Source: Sulfitobacter sp. DSM 110093 (lineage in GTDB: Bacteria > Pseudomonadota > Alphaproteobacteria > Rhodobacterales > Rhodobacteraceae). Taken from it: a stretch of 64,000 nucleotides of DNA. How positions within the stretch are numbered: position 1 is the stretch's first letter; each line of letters starts with the position of its first letter. Under the pieces are notes generated by a model that had not been told where the DNA came from, did not search any database, and saw only the letters and a program-made list of their open reading frames with translations. The translations under genes and the position numbers were made by a program. Shown piece after piece: positions 55,862 to 64,000 of this stretch. The DNA is taken from NCBI RefSeq assembly GCF_022788715.1, contig NZ_CP085168.1:186001-250000 (forward strand), in the 5' to 3' direction.

Positions 55862-55900
55862 GTTATCGGATAAGTGGGTTGCACCCTGTTATCCGATAAC
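55862..55900. repeat. 12-bp perfect inverted repeat with 15-base spacer
   Basis: GTTATCGGATAA and TTATCCGATAAC face each other around GTGGGTTGCACCCTG, itself partly self-complementary (GGGTTGCACCC). The inner ends ...ATAA and TTAT... recall recombinase core sites, but the spacer is longer than the 6-8 bases of dif-type sites. An operator or an extended hairpin is equally possible. Confidence 0.6.
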
Positions 55901-55992
55901 AAATAGTTGAAATGGCATATCTTCAGGGGCTTGGGCTTATTCAAAGGGTCAAATGCTTTGGCTTCATTTACATAGTTCTTAAAGGAAATATT

Positions 55993-56274
55993 ATGCTTCG
56001 CACCCTTCGCAACACAGCAATCATGTTCTGTGCAATCACTGCGACATCAGCTTCAGCAGAGCCAGCTGGTCCTTTGGCACTCGGCTTGGGTGCAATCATT
56101 GCTGTCGGAGCGGTCCATTCCGGCGCGCCAGAATCATCGCCCGAAGCCCCCGCACGCGCTACGATTGACGTTACGCATTCGCAAACTGAAGAGAAGAAAG
56201 CTCAGGCCAAGGGTCAGGGTTTCACGCCGGTCGCAGGTGCCGCTCTCGGGATTGCAGCTCGACCTGAAGACTAA
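55993..56274 (+). CDS. Small secreted protein with signal peptide
   Basis: 93 residues from the ATG at 55993, which has AAAGGA six bases upstream. A signal sequence (MLRTLRNTAIMFCAITATSA) ends after SASA. The mature part has a Gly/Ala-rich hydrophobic segment (LALGLGAIIAVGAVHSG), then a polar tail ending GQGFTPVAGAALGIAARPED. The same frame continues after the TAA for 22 codons and repeats the motif (GFTPVADAA) before TGA at 56341-56343. The present stop may therefore be a recent nonsense change or a read-through site. Confidence 0.65.
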   Translation: MLRTLRNTAIMFCAITATSASAEPAGPLALGLGAIIAVGAVHSGAPESSPEAPARATIDVTHSQTEEKKAQAKGQGFTPVAGAALGIAARPED

Positions 56275-56343
56275 ACACCTCAGATCACAGGCCCGGGTTT
56301 CACGCCGGTCGCAGACGCAGCATTCATTAAGAATGAAAAATGA

Positions 56344-57045
56344 GAAGCTGGCGGCATAAATCTTCTATAGCTATCGCCCGTTGTACAATCGAAGCTCTGG
56401 CAGCAGCCGTTCGCCGCATGTGTGCAAATGGCTGCTTTGTCCGCACTGAGTGATTTCATGCGCAGCGCAGCGAATGGCGGCTTCCACAAACGCAGGTTTG
56501 TGAAACGGATGTAAAATAGGCTCTCAGATAGCGAAGTCGTGCATCTCAGTTCGTGTCTCAATGTAAATTCCGCAAAGGGTGTCAGCGTCAGGGAAAAATA
56601 TTCCTTAACGTAGGATTTTGCACTGAGCCGGAGCAGACCCCTCAATACGTCATATGCTTGAGCGAAGTGGCACGGACTTGTCGGATTTGTCGGAAAATAT
56701 AGCAAAAATTCCGACAAATCCGACACTTTGAAACACGTAGGGCATATTTTAAATATGCCAGCCCCGAAGCTGCAGGCAAGGTCTAACTTCTAGAAGACTT
56801 TTCGATCAAACGTCATTACGGCAACAACCTGATGAAGCTGCGACGCAATGTTCCATGCTGCTTACGAATTACAGGAAAAGAATAGCTATGATGCCATATG
56901 TCGTGCCGCTTCCTCCCCATCGCTCGGCAAAATTGCGGCGGCCTACCTTGTCAAAAAAGGCATGGTGGCGCGGATCCGGTGGGAAGACCCGCGCCTTTTC
57001 CTTCTGTCTTTGAAAACTGGGCTGCGACAGAAGAAATAACTGGAT
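56344..57045. other. Low-information stretch, no supportable gene
   Basis: About 700 bp. Open frames on both strands (56280-56726 minus, 56848-57039 plus) have composition unlike the neighbours and no good starts. A GGCGCGG/CCGCGCC stem (56967-56995) followed by TTTTCC is a possible plus-strand terminator. The segment around 56450-56520 contains many short dyads (for example CACAAACGCAGGTTTGTG) and may be an intergenic repeat. Confidence 0.4.
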
Positions 57046-57573
57046 TTAGGGATCAACTTTGTTCCCGGAGGTATTCACGTTTTTGAGGCCTTCAGCAACA
57101 ACATCCGCAAAAGTTGAAACCATCGCAACATAAAAATCTGTCTCCGAAGGCGGCACATTTACATAGCCTTCTGGAGCGACTGCGTCACCACTATAGGCAG
57201 AAATATTGACTGCAAAGCTCAGTCCAGAGCTTTCCCCGGTGGGGCTCGTTACATCAACAACACCCTCTAACTCATTGAATTCTCGAGTTTCTGGAAGCAT
57301 CACTGATCCGTTCAATGCGATCTTACGAATATCGACCCTTATTTGCGGGTCTGCGCCGTCACTGCTCAATGGGACACGTTGAGCAATCTCAGACCTCAAG
57401 TCTTCCTCTAGATCAGGGTAAAAGGTCAGTGCATTGCTGTCCGCCATTGAAGCGACAGAAGATTCCACATCAATCTTGGAAATGCGAACGTCCTCTGAGC
57501 CAAGAACAGCTGTGCTCAGCGCGAGCGTGCTAACGCCGGCCGCCAAGGCAAGGGTTTTGAGGTGAGCGAACAT
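57046..57573 (-). CDS. Hypothetical secreted protein, 175 residues
   Basis: A signal peptide (LALAAGVSTLALSTAVLGSE) precedes an acidic mature domain of mixed strands (VRISKIDVESSVASMADSNA, then IRVDIRKIALNGSVMLPETR). AGGGA lies six bases before the ATG. The domain has the look of a periplasmic or outer-membrane accessory protein, but I do not recognise the family. It stands alone between two intergenic gaps. Confidence 0.65.
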   Translation of the reverse strand: MFAHLKTLALAAGVSTLALSTAVLGSEDVRISKIDVESSVASMADSNALTFYPDLEEDLRSEIAQRVPLSSDGADPQIRVDIRKIALNGSVMLPETREFNELEGVVDVTSPTGESSGLSFAVNISAYSGDAVAPEGYVNVPPSETDFYVAMVSTFADVVAEGLKNVNTSGNKVDP

Positions 57574-57753
57574 AGTAAATCCCTAACTTGCAAACACTGC
57601 GACTAGCCCTTCTGGCCGCATGAGGTATTGTTCAATGAACCCCAAAGCACCTAGGAAGTTCCCCCGTCGAGTGCTGAACGGCCGCATAAGCACTCGGTTT
57701 GAGAGTTTTGACCTTCAAATCCTCTGCGTTTGCATCACAAAAGAAGAGCCCGG

Positions 57754-58689
57754 TTATTTAACTGAGAGAAAGTGCTGAAACAGTTGTTTCAAACCGCTTT
57801 CGAGGGAAATTTTTGGGGCAAACCCAATTTCCTCAAAAGCCCGCTGATTGCGCAATTCTGAAATCCCCCGTCCGCTTTGAGTAGAAGGTGCACAGGTGAC
57901 CGCTATGCCTGGCTGAATCTGCATAACTATCTCTGCGACATCTGACATCTCGATTGCAGGTCCAGCCGTAATATTAAGTATCTTTGAGCGAGGCGCTTTT
58001 GCTTCCGCGGCACGCAAAAGGCCATCCACAGCATCCGTAATATGGAGGTAATGAGTATATGCGTTCGCAGGCGTAAGCAGTTCAAACCTGTGATCTGAAT
58101 GCGCTGCGCGCGCCAATTTCTCAAGCGTCGTAGGCGTTTGTCGCCCCGGCCCATATATCCATGACAGCCGCAATGCGACAGCATCTACTCCATGCTCTTT
58201 GACGTAGCCCAGCATCGCTTGCTCGCCTGCTACCTTGCTGGCACCGTAGATTGTATGAGTGGCAAGCTGAGAGGCTTCGTCGACAGAACCTGACAGTTCA
58301 CCGTATACTTCACTGGTGGAGCATATGATGACACGTCCCACTCTATGGCGGCGGGCTGCCTCAAGAACAGAGGCGGTGCCTCCAGCATTGATTTTCCATA
58401 TATCCAAGGGCCGCTCGGGCATTACCATTGGACCTGATACGGCGCCACAATGCAGGATCGTATCGAACTCTCCTTGCCTTACAACCAAGTCGACTTGCTC
58501 ACTGTTTGTCACTTCGCACTGCATGATATCACTGCGTTGGCATACTACTGAGCCCACGTCTGTGGCCACAACATCTACGCCTCTTGTCCTGAGTGCGCTT
58601 ACCACTGCCGCCCCGAGAAAGCCGCCAGCACCCGTAACCAGGACCCGTCCAAGCTTTCTGCCGGCGGGGAATTGGTTCTTCTGGCCCAT
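57754..58689 (-). CDS. NAD-dependent epimerase/dehydratase (extended SDR)
   Basis: 311 residues. The Rossmann motif is TGAGGFLGA (19-27); CSTSEVYG and YGASKVAGEQ hold the catalytic Ser/Thr, Tyr and Lys; LRLSWIYGPG is the usual second motif. It acts on a nucleotide sugar or a related carbohydrate. GAAGGA precedes the ATG. It is divergent from the SDR gene at 58888, with a shared promoter region of about 200 bp. A catabolic role with its neighbours is possible, as is sugar interconversion. Confidence 0.88.
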   Translation of the reverse strand: MGQKNQFPAGRKLGRVLVTGAGGFLGAAVVSALRTRGVDVVATDVGSVVCQRSDIMQCEVTNSEQVDLVVRQGEFDTILHCGAVSGPMVMPERPLDIWKINAGGTASVLEAARRHRVGRVIICSTSEVYGELSGSVDEASQLATHTIYGASKVAGEQAMLGYVKEHGVDAVALRLSWIYGPGRQTPTTLEKLARAAHSDHRFELLTPANAYTHYLHITDAVDGLLRAAEAKAPRSKILNITAGPAIEMSDVAEIVMQIQPGIAVTCAPSTQSGRGISELRNQRAFEEIGFAPKISLESGLKQLFQHFLSVK

Positions 58690-58887
58690 TCCGCATCCTT
58701 CTTTTGCAACGCCTCTTAGGCTTCTGTAGCATTCTACTATTTAGCAGCCGAAGTCATACCCATGGCCACGGGTATTTACCCCCTCTTAACCGGACTTACA
58801 TATTTGAAACAGCCAGCTGCAACTCTAAGATACTCATAAATATACGATATCATCAATCTCGCACGCAGAGTGCGAAGGAGCACACCT

Positions 58888-59628
58888 ATGGGACAACTAG
58901 ACAATCGTATTGCCTTCGTTACCGGTGCAGGCACAGGTCTGGGACGCGGTATCGCGTTACTTTATGCCCGCGAAGGAGCCGATGTTGCAATCTTTGATCG
59001 CAATGCGCGAAGCAGTGCAAATGTCGCCAAAGATATCAAAAAACTTGGCCGGCGCAGTGTCGCCATTGAAGTCGATGTAGGGGAGGAGGTTGCCCTCAAT
59101 GCCGCAATGGCTGAAGCGGCTCACGTGCTTGGTCCTCCGGATATCCTGGTCAATAACGCCGGGATCATCACGGTCGCAGCAATGGATGGAATGACCACCG
59201 AAACATGGGATGAAATGCTCCGGATCAACTTAAAGAGCGTATTCCTTTGCACCCGTGCTGTGCTGCCTGCGATGCGGGCGCGCGGCTATGGCCGGATCAT
59301 CAACATCAGCTCGCAGCTGGCTCACAAGGGCGGCTATGGAATGACCCATTATGCGGCAGCCAAGGCCGGGGTAATTGGCCTTACAAAAGCACTGGCCCAT
59401 GAGGTGACAAAGGATGGTATCGCGGTTAATGCAATTTGTCCTGGGCCACTGGATACTGACATGAGGCTGCCTCCCGAATGGGCCGCAAGAAAACAAAATG
59501 ACCTCATGATCGGACGGCAAGGTCGCGTCGAAGAGATTACCCCGACAGCATTGTTATTGGCCACTGAGCAAGCTGCTTTTTACGTAGGTACAACCTTCAA
59601 TCCCAATGGGGGTGATGTAATGATCTAG
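58888..59628 (+). CDS. Short-chain dehydrogenase/reductase (classical SDR)
   Basis: 246 residues from the ATG at 58888, which has AAGGAG seven bases upstream. The NAD(P) motif TGAGTGLGRG (12-21), NNAG (89-92), Ser141/Ser142, Tyr155 and Lys159 (YAAAK) form a complete active site. The FabG-like length and C-terminal PNGGDVMI are typical. Asp37 after the second strand favours NAD. It is convergent with the hydrolase and Liv genes. The substrate is unknown. Confidence 0.9.
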   Translation: MGQLDNRIAFVTGAGTGLGRGIALLYAREGADVAIFDRNARSSANVAKDIKKLGRRSVAIEVDVGEEVALNAAMAEAAHVLGPPDILVNNAGIITVAAMDGMTTETWDEMLRINLKSVFLCTRAVLPAMRARGYGRIINISSQLAHKGGYGMTHYAAAKAGVIGLTKALAHEVTKDGIAVNAICPGPLDTDMRLPPEWAARKQNDLMIGRQGRVEEITPTALLLATEQAAFYVGTTFNPNGGDVMI

Positions 59629-59643
59629 CTTTGAGCCGCAGCG

Positions 59644-60237
59644 TTAAAACACAAACGCTGAGCGGACCGTTTGGCTAGATGCGACCTCACCAGAGAGTGA
59701 AATTCGCTGCAAGGCAGATGCATGTCGTTCTTTAGTATCCGTAGCACAAGCGTCTTCAATACATATCATACGATACCCCAGAGCCGCCCCGACTTTCATT
59801 GTTTGCTCAACACATTGGTCTGTCAGAAAGCCCGTACATAGGATGGTCGATATACCCATATTACGCATGACGTAGTCAAAATTGGTCGAATGAAAGAGGC
59901 AAGCCGAGGACTTCTTCCACACGATATCGTCACTTTGAGGAGAAAAGCGGGACGAAACCTGCCCACCTTGAGAACCTTTAGGAATGTTGAAACCAGAAAG
60001 CTTGTAATCAAGACTGCGGTCACGACCATCCCGAGTAAGGTTTTCCATGACCGTGTAACACACCTCAACGCCGCTATCGCGCGCGGTTGGCAAGAGCTTT
60101 GACAAGCTTGGCCACACAACATGGGCGATGCGGTCATAAAAAGACGGACGCGGCGGGTGATTGATCGGATCAAGAACGTAGTCTTGCACATCAATCAACA
60201 GCAGCGCGGTTTTTTCGGCTTCAAGAAGCATCGTCAT
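59644..60237 (-). CDS. Isochorismatase-family cysteine hydrolase
   Basis: 197 residues. The catalytic triad is Asp16 (LLLIDVQD), Lys108 or Lys109 (VWKKSS) and Cys142 (GFLTDQCVEQT). Members split amide bonds, for example ureidoacrylate, biuret, maleamate or nicotinamide. The start codon overlaps the livM stop by four bases (ATGA), so it is the last gene of the liv operon. Its substrate is probably the imported amide or a product of it. Confidence 0.9.
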   Translation of the reverse strand: MTMLLEAEKTALLLIDVQDYVLDPINHPPRPSFYDRIAHVVWPSLSKLLPTARDSGVEVCYTVMENLTRDGRDRSLDYKLSGFNIPKGSQGGQVSSRFSPQSDDIVWKKSSACLFHSTNFDYVMRNMGISTILCTGFLTDQCVEQTMKVGAALGYRMICIEDACATDTKERHASALQRISLSGEVASSQTVRSAFVF

Positions 60238-61220
60238 GACGTCCGCACAAATGGTTCTTTCAAACCAAAGAGACCCTTGGGCCGCACCAATAGGAAAGCA
60301 ATCAGCGCCACGGCCACGATCACCTGTGTCACGCCGTAAACCCCAGTCGCTTCCTCTACCTGACGCAAAGATTCACTGCCGAAGGTGATCAAGACGGCAG
60401 CAAAAATCGCCCCGATGATCGACCCTTGCCCACCGACCACGATGATCGCAATGAGATTGAAAGCCAATATCAGACCGAAGGACTTCGGTGACATGACAGA
60501 AACGACATGCGGCAAAAGAGCCCCACAGAAACCAGCAATGCCTGCTCCTAAGACAAAGGCCATTACTTTTATCCGAATGGCTTTGATGCCAAAGCAACGA
60601 GCAGCCATTTCGTTTTCCCGTACAGCGAGCATCGCTCGCCCTATTGAAGCGTGTTTAATCCGCCAGCACAGCACGATCACCAAAACGGTAAAAAAACCGA
60701 TCAATGCAAGCGTCGCCTCCCGCGGAATGCCCGTGATGCCGCGACCACCACGGGTGAAACCATCCAGATTGAGAGCGAAGGTCTGAACAACGATGATCAA
60801 GCCCAGCGTGGCCACCGCAAGATAATGGGTTTGAAGATGTACAACGAGACGTCCAATGATCCACCCCATCAACGCAGCAACCAAGCCTCCAACCAGAGCT
60901 GCTACGGGGAGGGATAAATGGATCTGGGCGACAGCTTCGGGCAAAGCGGGCATCGCAAACCCTTTGCGGCCCACTGGGTAGGTAAACAGGATCGCGACAT
61001 AGGCCCCAATGGTCATAAAAGCAGGGTGACCAAGACTAAACATACCAGTAAAGCCGTTCGTCATCGTTAAGCTAACCGCTAACATCACCTGAATGAGCAT
61101 AAGGGCTGTAAACGTCTGGAAGTAGCCATTGCCAGAAGCATCAACAGCCAGAACCAGGATGGCCATAGCCACAACGAGCACGAAGAAAGCCTGCCAAGGT
61201 GTGATTTGCAGCTGTCTCAT
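60234..61220 (-). CDS. livM: Branched-chain-type ABC transporter permease (LivM)
   Basis: 328 residues with about eight membrane helices. MTNGFTGMFSLGHPAFMTIG, then HYLAVATLGLIIVVQTFALN, GRAMLAVRENEMAARCFGIK and GGQGSIIGAIFAA are LivM signatures. It forms the channel with LivH. Its start overlaps the livH stop by four bases. The operon imports an amino acid, amide or urea-like compound; the ligand is unknown. Confidence 0.94.
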   Translation of the reverse strand: MRQLQITPWQAFFVLVVAMAILVLAVDASGNGYFQTFTALMLIQVMLAVSLTMTNGFTGMFSLGHPAFMTIGAYVAILFTYPVGRKGFAMPALPEAVAQIHLSLPVAALVGGLVAALMGWIIGRLVVHLQTHYLAVATLGLIIVVQTFALNLDGFTRGGRGITGIPREATLALIGFFTVLVIVLCWRIKHASIGRAMLAVRENEMAARCFGIKAIRIKVMAFVLGAGIAGFCGALLPHVVSVMSPKSFGLILAFNLIAIIVVGGQGSIIGAIFAAVLITFGSESLRQVEEATGVYGVTQVIVAVALIAFLLVRPKGLFGLKEPFVRTS

Positions 61221-62110
61221 GCCCGTTCCTGCTCTGCTTCACCAAACAACCCTTGAGGGCGGACCAAAAGGATCAGGATGAGGAGCCCAAAAACGAAGGC
61301 ATCGCGATACCCTGAATACTCAGGTGGCAGAAACCCCACAAAGGCAATTTCAGAAAAGCCGAGGATATAGCCGCCAACGATTGCACCAGGCAAGGACCCG
61401 ACACCCCCGATAATCGTGGCCAAAAAGGCCTTCAAACCCGGCAGGAACCCCATCAAGGGATTGATCTGGCCATATTTTCCGCTCCAGAAAAGACCTGCTA
61501 GGGCGGCCAAGGCTCCGCCGAGCCCAAAAACAAGAAAGACCAAACGGCCGATTGAGATCCCCATAAGCTGTGCGGCAAAGGGGTTTTCCGCCACCGCACG
61601 GATCGCAATTCCCACTCTGGTCTTGCGGATAAATGTTGTAAGTCCAAGCGCACATAACAGAGTGACCGCCGGAATAACGAGATCAATCAATGCGACATCT
61701 GCGCCTCCAAGCGGAAGGCGCATACGAAATACCTCAGGAAAGTTGAAGTTACGCGGTTGCGAGCCCAGAAAAATCAGTGCCAGGTTCTGGATCGCGACAG
61801 AGGCAGAAAGCGTGACAATAAACCCGGTGATCATAGGTGCGCCACTGATGGAGCGGAAAGCTATTCTCTCGATAAGCCCGCCAGCTGCAAAGCCTCCCGC
61901 GAGGACGAGAAGCGGGATTGCGGCCCATGGCACGACATCACTTGCCACTAAGCCGAAGGTCATAAAGGCACCGATCATGAGTAGGTCGCCATGGGCAAAG
62001 TTGACCAAACGGATTACACCATAAATCAGTGAGAAGCCGATCGCCACAAGTGCATAAAGACTGCCTAGACTCAGACCGTTCACGACCTGCTGGATCAGAT
62101 AGTCGGACAT
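61217..62110 (-). CDS. livH: Branched-chain-type ABC transporter permease (LivH)
   Basis: 297 residues with about eight helices. LIYGVIRLVNFAHGDLLMIG, RKTRVGIAIRAVAENPFAAQ, LMGISI and GGVGSLPGAIVGGYILG are LivH signatures. Start and stop overlap the flanking livF and livM genes by one and four bases, a tightly coupled set. Confidence 0.94.
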   Translation of the reverse strand: MSDYLIQQVVNGLSLGSLYALVAIGFSLIYGVIRLVNFAHGDLLMIGAFMTFGLVASDVVPWAAIPLLVLAGGFAAGGLIERIAFRSISGAPMITGFIVTLSASVAIQNLALIFLGSQPRNFNFPEVFRMRLPLGGADVALIDLVIPAVTLLCALGLTTFIRKTRVGIAIRAVAENPFAAQLMGISIGRLVFLVFGLGGALAALAGLFWSGKYGQINPLMGFLPGLKAFLATIIGGVGSLPGAIVGGYILGFSEIAFVGFLPPEYSGYRDAFVFGLLILILLVRPQGLFGEAEQERA

Positions 62111-62832
62111 CAGCCCACCCCCAAATATGCTTCAAAAACAGCTGGATCATTGAGCAGCTCATCGCCGCTGCCCTCGAGTACGATACGCCCGTTTTCCAGA
62201 ACAAAAGCCCGATCTGCCAGCTCAAGTGCGAGCATTGCGTTTTGCTCGACAATCAGCATCGTCACGCCTTGCTCGCGGTTCAACTCCTCAAGAAAGTCGA
62301 ATATCTCTTCAGTGATCTGAGGCGCCAGGCCCAAGGATGGTTCATCCAGCAAAAGCAATTTGGGCTCGGCGACAAGCGCACGGCCAATGGCCAGCATCAT
62401 TTGCTCGCCCCCAGAAAGGTTGCCCGCCGGCATTGCACGCCGTTCCCCCAAAATAGGAAACCGTTCATAAATATCAGTAATTGCTCGCGCCACGCGCGCC
62501 TTATCGTTCGATAAGAAAGCACCGAGCTGCAGGTTCTCTTCAATGCTCAGACGCCCAAAAATTTGACGCCCTTCGGGGGCGTGAACAATACCTGCGCGCA
62601 CTAAGTCGACCGGACTGGTTGCTCCAACGTCATAACTGCCGTCTGAGGTTTGAAGCCTTGCTTGACCGCTAGAAATGGGCAAAAGCCCCGATAACGTCAT
62701 CAAAGTTGTCGTCTTGCCTGCTCCATTGGCCCCAATGAGCGTCGCGATCTCGCCAGCTTCGACAGCAAAATTGATCCCCTGCAAAACCTTAGTGCGGCCT
62801 CGGTTAACGTGCAGCTCCTCGACACGCAGCAT
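62110..62832 (-). CDS. livF: Branched-chain-type ABC transporter ATPase (LivF)
   Basis: 240 residues from the ATG at 62832, which overlaps the livG stop by one base; an open frame extends upstream only as overlap with livG. Walker A is GANGAGKTT, the signature LSGGEQMMLAIGRAL, Walker B LLLLDEPSLGLAP. The short C-terminus is typical of LivF. Confidence 0.94.
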   Translation of the reverse strand: MLRVEELHVNRGRTKVLQGINFAVEAGEIATLIGANGAGKTTTLMTLSGLLPISSGQARLQTSDGSYDVGATSPVDLVRAGIVHAPEGRQIFGRLSIEENLQLGAFLSNDKARVARAITDIYERFPILGERRAMPAGNLSGGEQMMLAIGRALVAEPKLLLLDEPSLGLAPQITEEIFDFLEELNREQGVTMLIVEQNAMLALELADRAFVLENGRIVLEGSGDELLNDPAVFEAYLGVG

Positions 62833-63605
62833 CACAATATCTCCTTGCGGCGACGACCCAGATAAACGGCTGCGACCTCGGGCATACGCAAAACCTCGTC
62901 CACCTTGCCAAGGGCCAGCATCTCGCCCTTGTTCACGACGATGAGTCTTTTGCACAATGCAGCAACCATGCGCACGTTATGCTCCACGAGAATAATCGTG
63001 AGGCCATCGTCATTCAAACGACGCACCAGCTGCGAAAGGCGTCCTTTTTCAGTGTCTGTCATCCCCGCCGCTGGCTCATCCAGCAGCAACAGGGTCGGCG
63101 CGCTGGCCAATGCTCGAGCGATTTCGACCCGACGCCGATCCCCATAAGATAATTCGGACGCGTTACGGCTTCCAAACTCTGTCAGCCCCGTTCGTTCCAA
63201 CATTTCATCGGCGATCTCGCCAATGCGCTGTTCGGCTGCACGATGCCCAGGCAAACCAAAGACGCTGTGCATCAATGAGCGACCTGCGCGTGCATGCGCG
63301 CCCGCCATAACATTCTGACGCACCGTCATATCGTCAAATAATCGGATATTCTGGAAGGTGCGGGTCATACCCAGATTAGCGCGCACTTCAGGGCTCAGAC
63401 GAGTGATGTCCTTGCCCTCAAATTCAATGCTTCCGCTACTGGCAGCCATTACGCCAGTCAGAACATTAAAGGCAGTTGTTTTGCCGGCGCCATTCGGGCC
63501 GATCAGCCCAACCAGATCACCTTTCCCTACAGTGAAACTCACGTTTGACAGCGCTTGTACGCCGCCGAACCGTTTGGAAAGTTTTCGCACATTCAGTTGC
63601 GACAT
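62832..63605 (-). CDS. livG: Branched-chain-type ABC transporter ATPase (LivG)
   Basis: 257 residues. Walker A is GPNGAGKTT, the signature LSYGDRRRVEIARAL, Walker B LLLLDEPAAGM, and LVEHNVRMV is the H-loop region. It is the first gene of the liv-hydrolase operon on this strand. Its promoter lies in 63606-63724, shared with the divergent amidohydrolase gene. No binding-protein gene (livK) is seen in the window. Confidence 0.94.
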   Translation of the reverse strand: MSQLNVRKLSKRFGGVQALSNVSFTVGKGDLVGLIGPNGAGKTTAFNVLTGVMAASSGSIEFEGKDITRLSPEVRANLGMTRTFQNIRLFDDMTVRQNVMAGAHARAGRSLMHSVFGLPGHRAAEQRIGEIADEMLERTGLTEFGSRNASELSYGDRRRVEIARALASAPTLLLLDEPAAGMTDTEKGRLSQLVRRLNDDGLTIILVEHNVRMVAALCKRLIVVNKGEMLALGKVDEVLRMPEVAAVYLGRRRKEIL

Positions 63606-63724
63606 GAGACCTTGCCGAAGACATTCTAGACAAATTTAAATTGATATTGTAACCGCCTTGATGTCAATATGTATTAAAAGTTTCATTTGCGAAGCGGCGA
63701 AGAAAGCCGTAGTCGGAGCCCCTA

Positions 63725-64000
63725 ATGCCTGATTATCTAACACTCTTAAGTGCCGACGAGCCATCGCCCTTCGGACTTGAAAATGAGCTTGGCCAAAGTC
63801 CTTTTGTGATCGTGTGTGAGCACGCAAGCGCGCGCCTCCCAAAAAGCCTCGGCACACTGGGACTTGATGATGAACACTTAACCCGCCACTTCATGTGGGA
63901 TATTGGGGCGTTGGACCTAGCGCACATTATCGCCCAGCGTCTTGACGCCCCTTTGGCAACCCAGCGGTATTCGCGCATGATCTGCGACTGCAACCGACAT
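63725..64000 (+). CDS. N-formylglutamate amidohydrolase-like protein (3' partial)
   Basis: The frame from the ATG at 63725 is open to the window end (92 codons), so the gene continues outside. GGAG lies six bases before the ATG. SPFVIVCEHASARLPKSLG, then HFMWDIGALDLAHIIAQRLD and SRMICDCNR, match the N-formylglutamate amidohydrolase (HutG-like) family. Residues His33, Asp59 and Arg86 lie in the expected conserved blocks. It is divergent from the liv operon, which ends with another amide-cleaving enzyme. The real substrate may be a formamide or another N-acyl acid. Confidence 0.85.
   Translation, partial: MPDYLTLLSADEPSPFGLENELGQSPFVIVCEHASARLPKSLGTLGLDDEHLTRHFMWDIGALDLAHIIAQRLDAPLATQRYSRMICDCNRH

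Noticed and set aside
56280..56726. 148-codon minus-strand frame
   Set aside because: Composition is atypical, the start lacks a ribosome-binding site, and it overlaps the extension of the secreted-protein frame. Probably non-coding.

Overview
The window looks like a chromosomal or large-plasmid segment of a marine Roseobacter-group alphaproteobacterium (Rhodobacteraceae). This is inferred from the moderate-to-high GC content, TRAP and Liv-type uptake systems, a CysN/CysC fusion, MocR/GntR and LysR regulators beside catabolic genes, and small proteins of a roseobacter type. No rRNA, tRNA, CRISPR array or replication genes were seen.

Region 1 (1-22.9 kb) is the most unusual part. Two tandem stand-alone condensation-fold proteins (the first cut by the window edge) are followed by an alpha/alpha-toroid plus MurF-like ligase fusion. 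Convergent with these is a BapA-prefix surface protein carrying a 317-residue pure Asp-Ala run and ten 21-residue Gly/Leu/Asp repeats. Then comes a single-module reducing polyketide synthase (KS-AT-DH-psiKR-ER-KR-ACP) ending in a degenerate condensation-like domain. It is followed by an MMPL/RND exporter, a LolA-like periplasmic protein, a GalE-type epimerase and an outer-membrane beta-barrel. The set resembles the logic of mycobacterial Pks/PapA/MmpL lipid loci placed in a Gram-negative envelope. It is a candidate system that builds a reduced polyketide lipid, transfers it to an acceptor and exports it to the cell surface.

Region 2 (22.9-26.4 kb) holds a NarL-type response regulator. Convergent to it are a membrane histidine kinase and a co-transcribed cysteine-free SUOX-like periplasmic protein, then an orphan ParD antitoxin with a truncated ParE remnant. 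Region 3 (26.4-43 kb) is a surface-polysaccharide region: two related GT4 glycosyltransferases flank an MsbA-like ABC exporter, followed by a methyltransferase-GT-GT protein, a LuxR-type regulator divergent from cysD and cysN/C (APS/PAPS synthesis), a decayed UDP-glucose dehydrogenase gene, and manC (GDP-mannose). Decayed integrase and IS3 fragments show past mobile-element traffic.

Region 4 (43-54.8 kb) is catabolic. A MocR regulator is divergent from a class II HMG-CoA reductase and a TRAP transporter, suggesting mevalonate uptake and degradation. A LysR regulator then precedes a PLP-dependent dehydratase, a RidA-family protein, a two-part membrane protein (DUF3100-like) and a DoeB-like deacylase, suggesting use of an N-acylated hydroxy-amino acid. 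Region 5 (54.8-64 kb) has small envelope proteins, an NAD-dependent epimerase, an SDR, an isochorismatase-fold hydrolase, a LivMHFG ABC transporter without a binding protein in view, and the start of an N-formylglutamate amidohydrolase-like gene. Several genes shorter than 50 codons with good ribosome-binding sites are also annotated.
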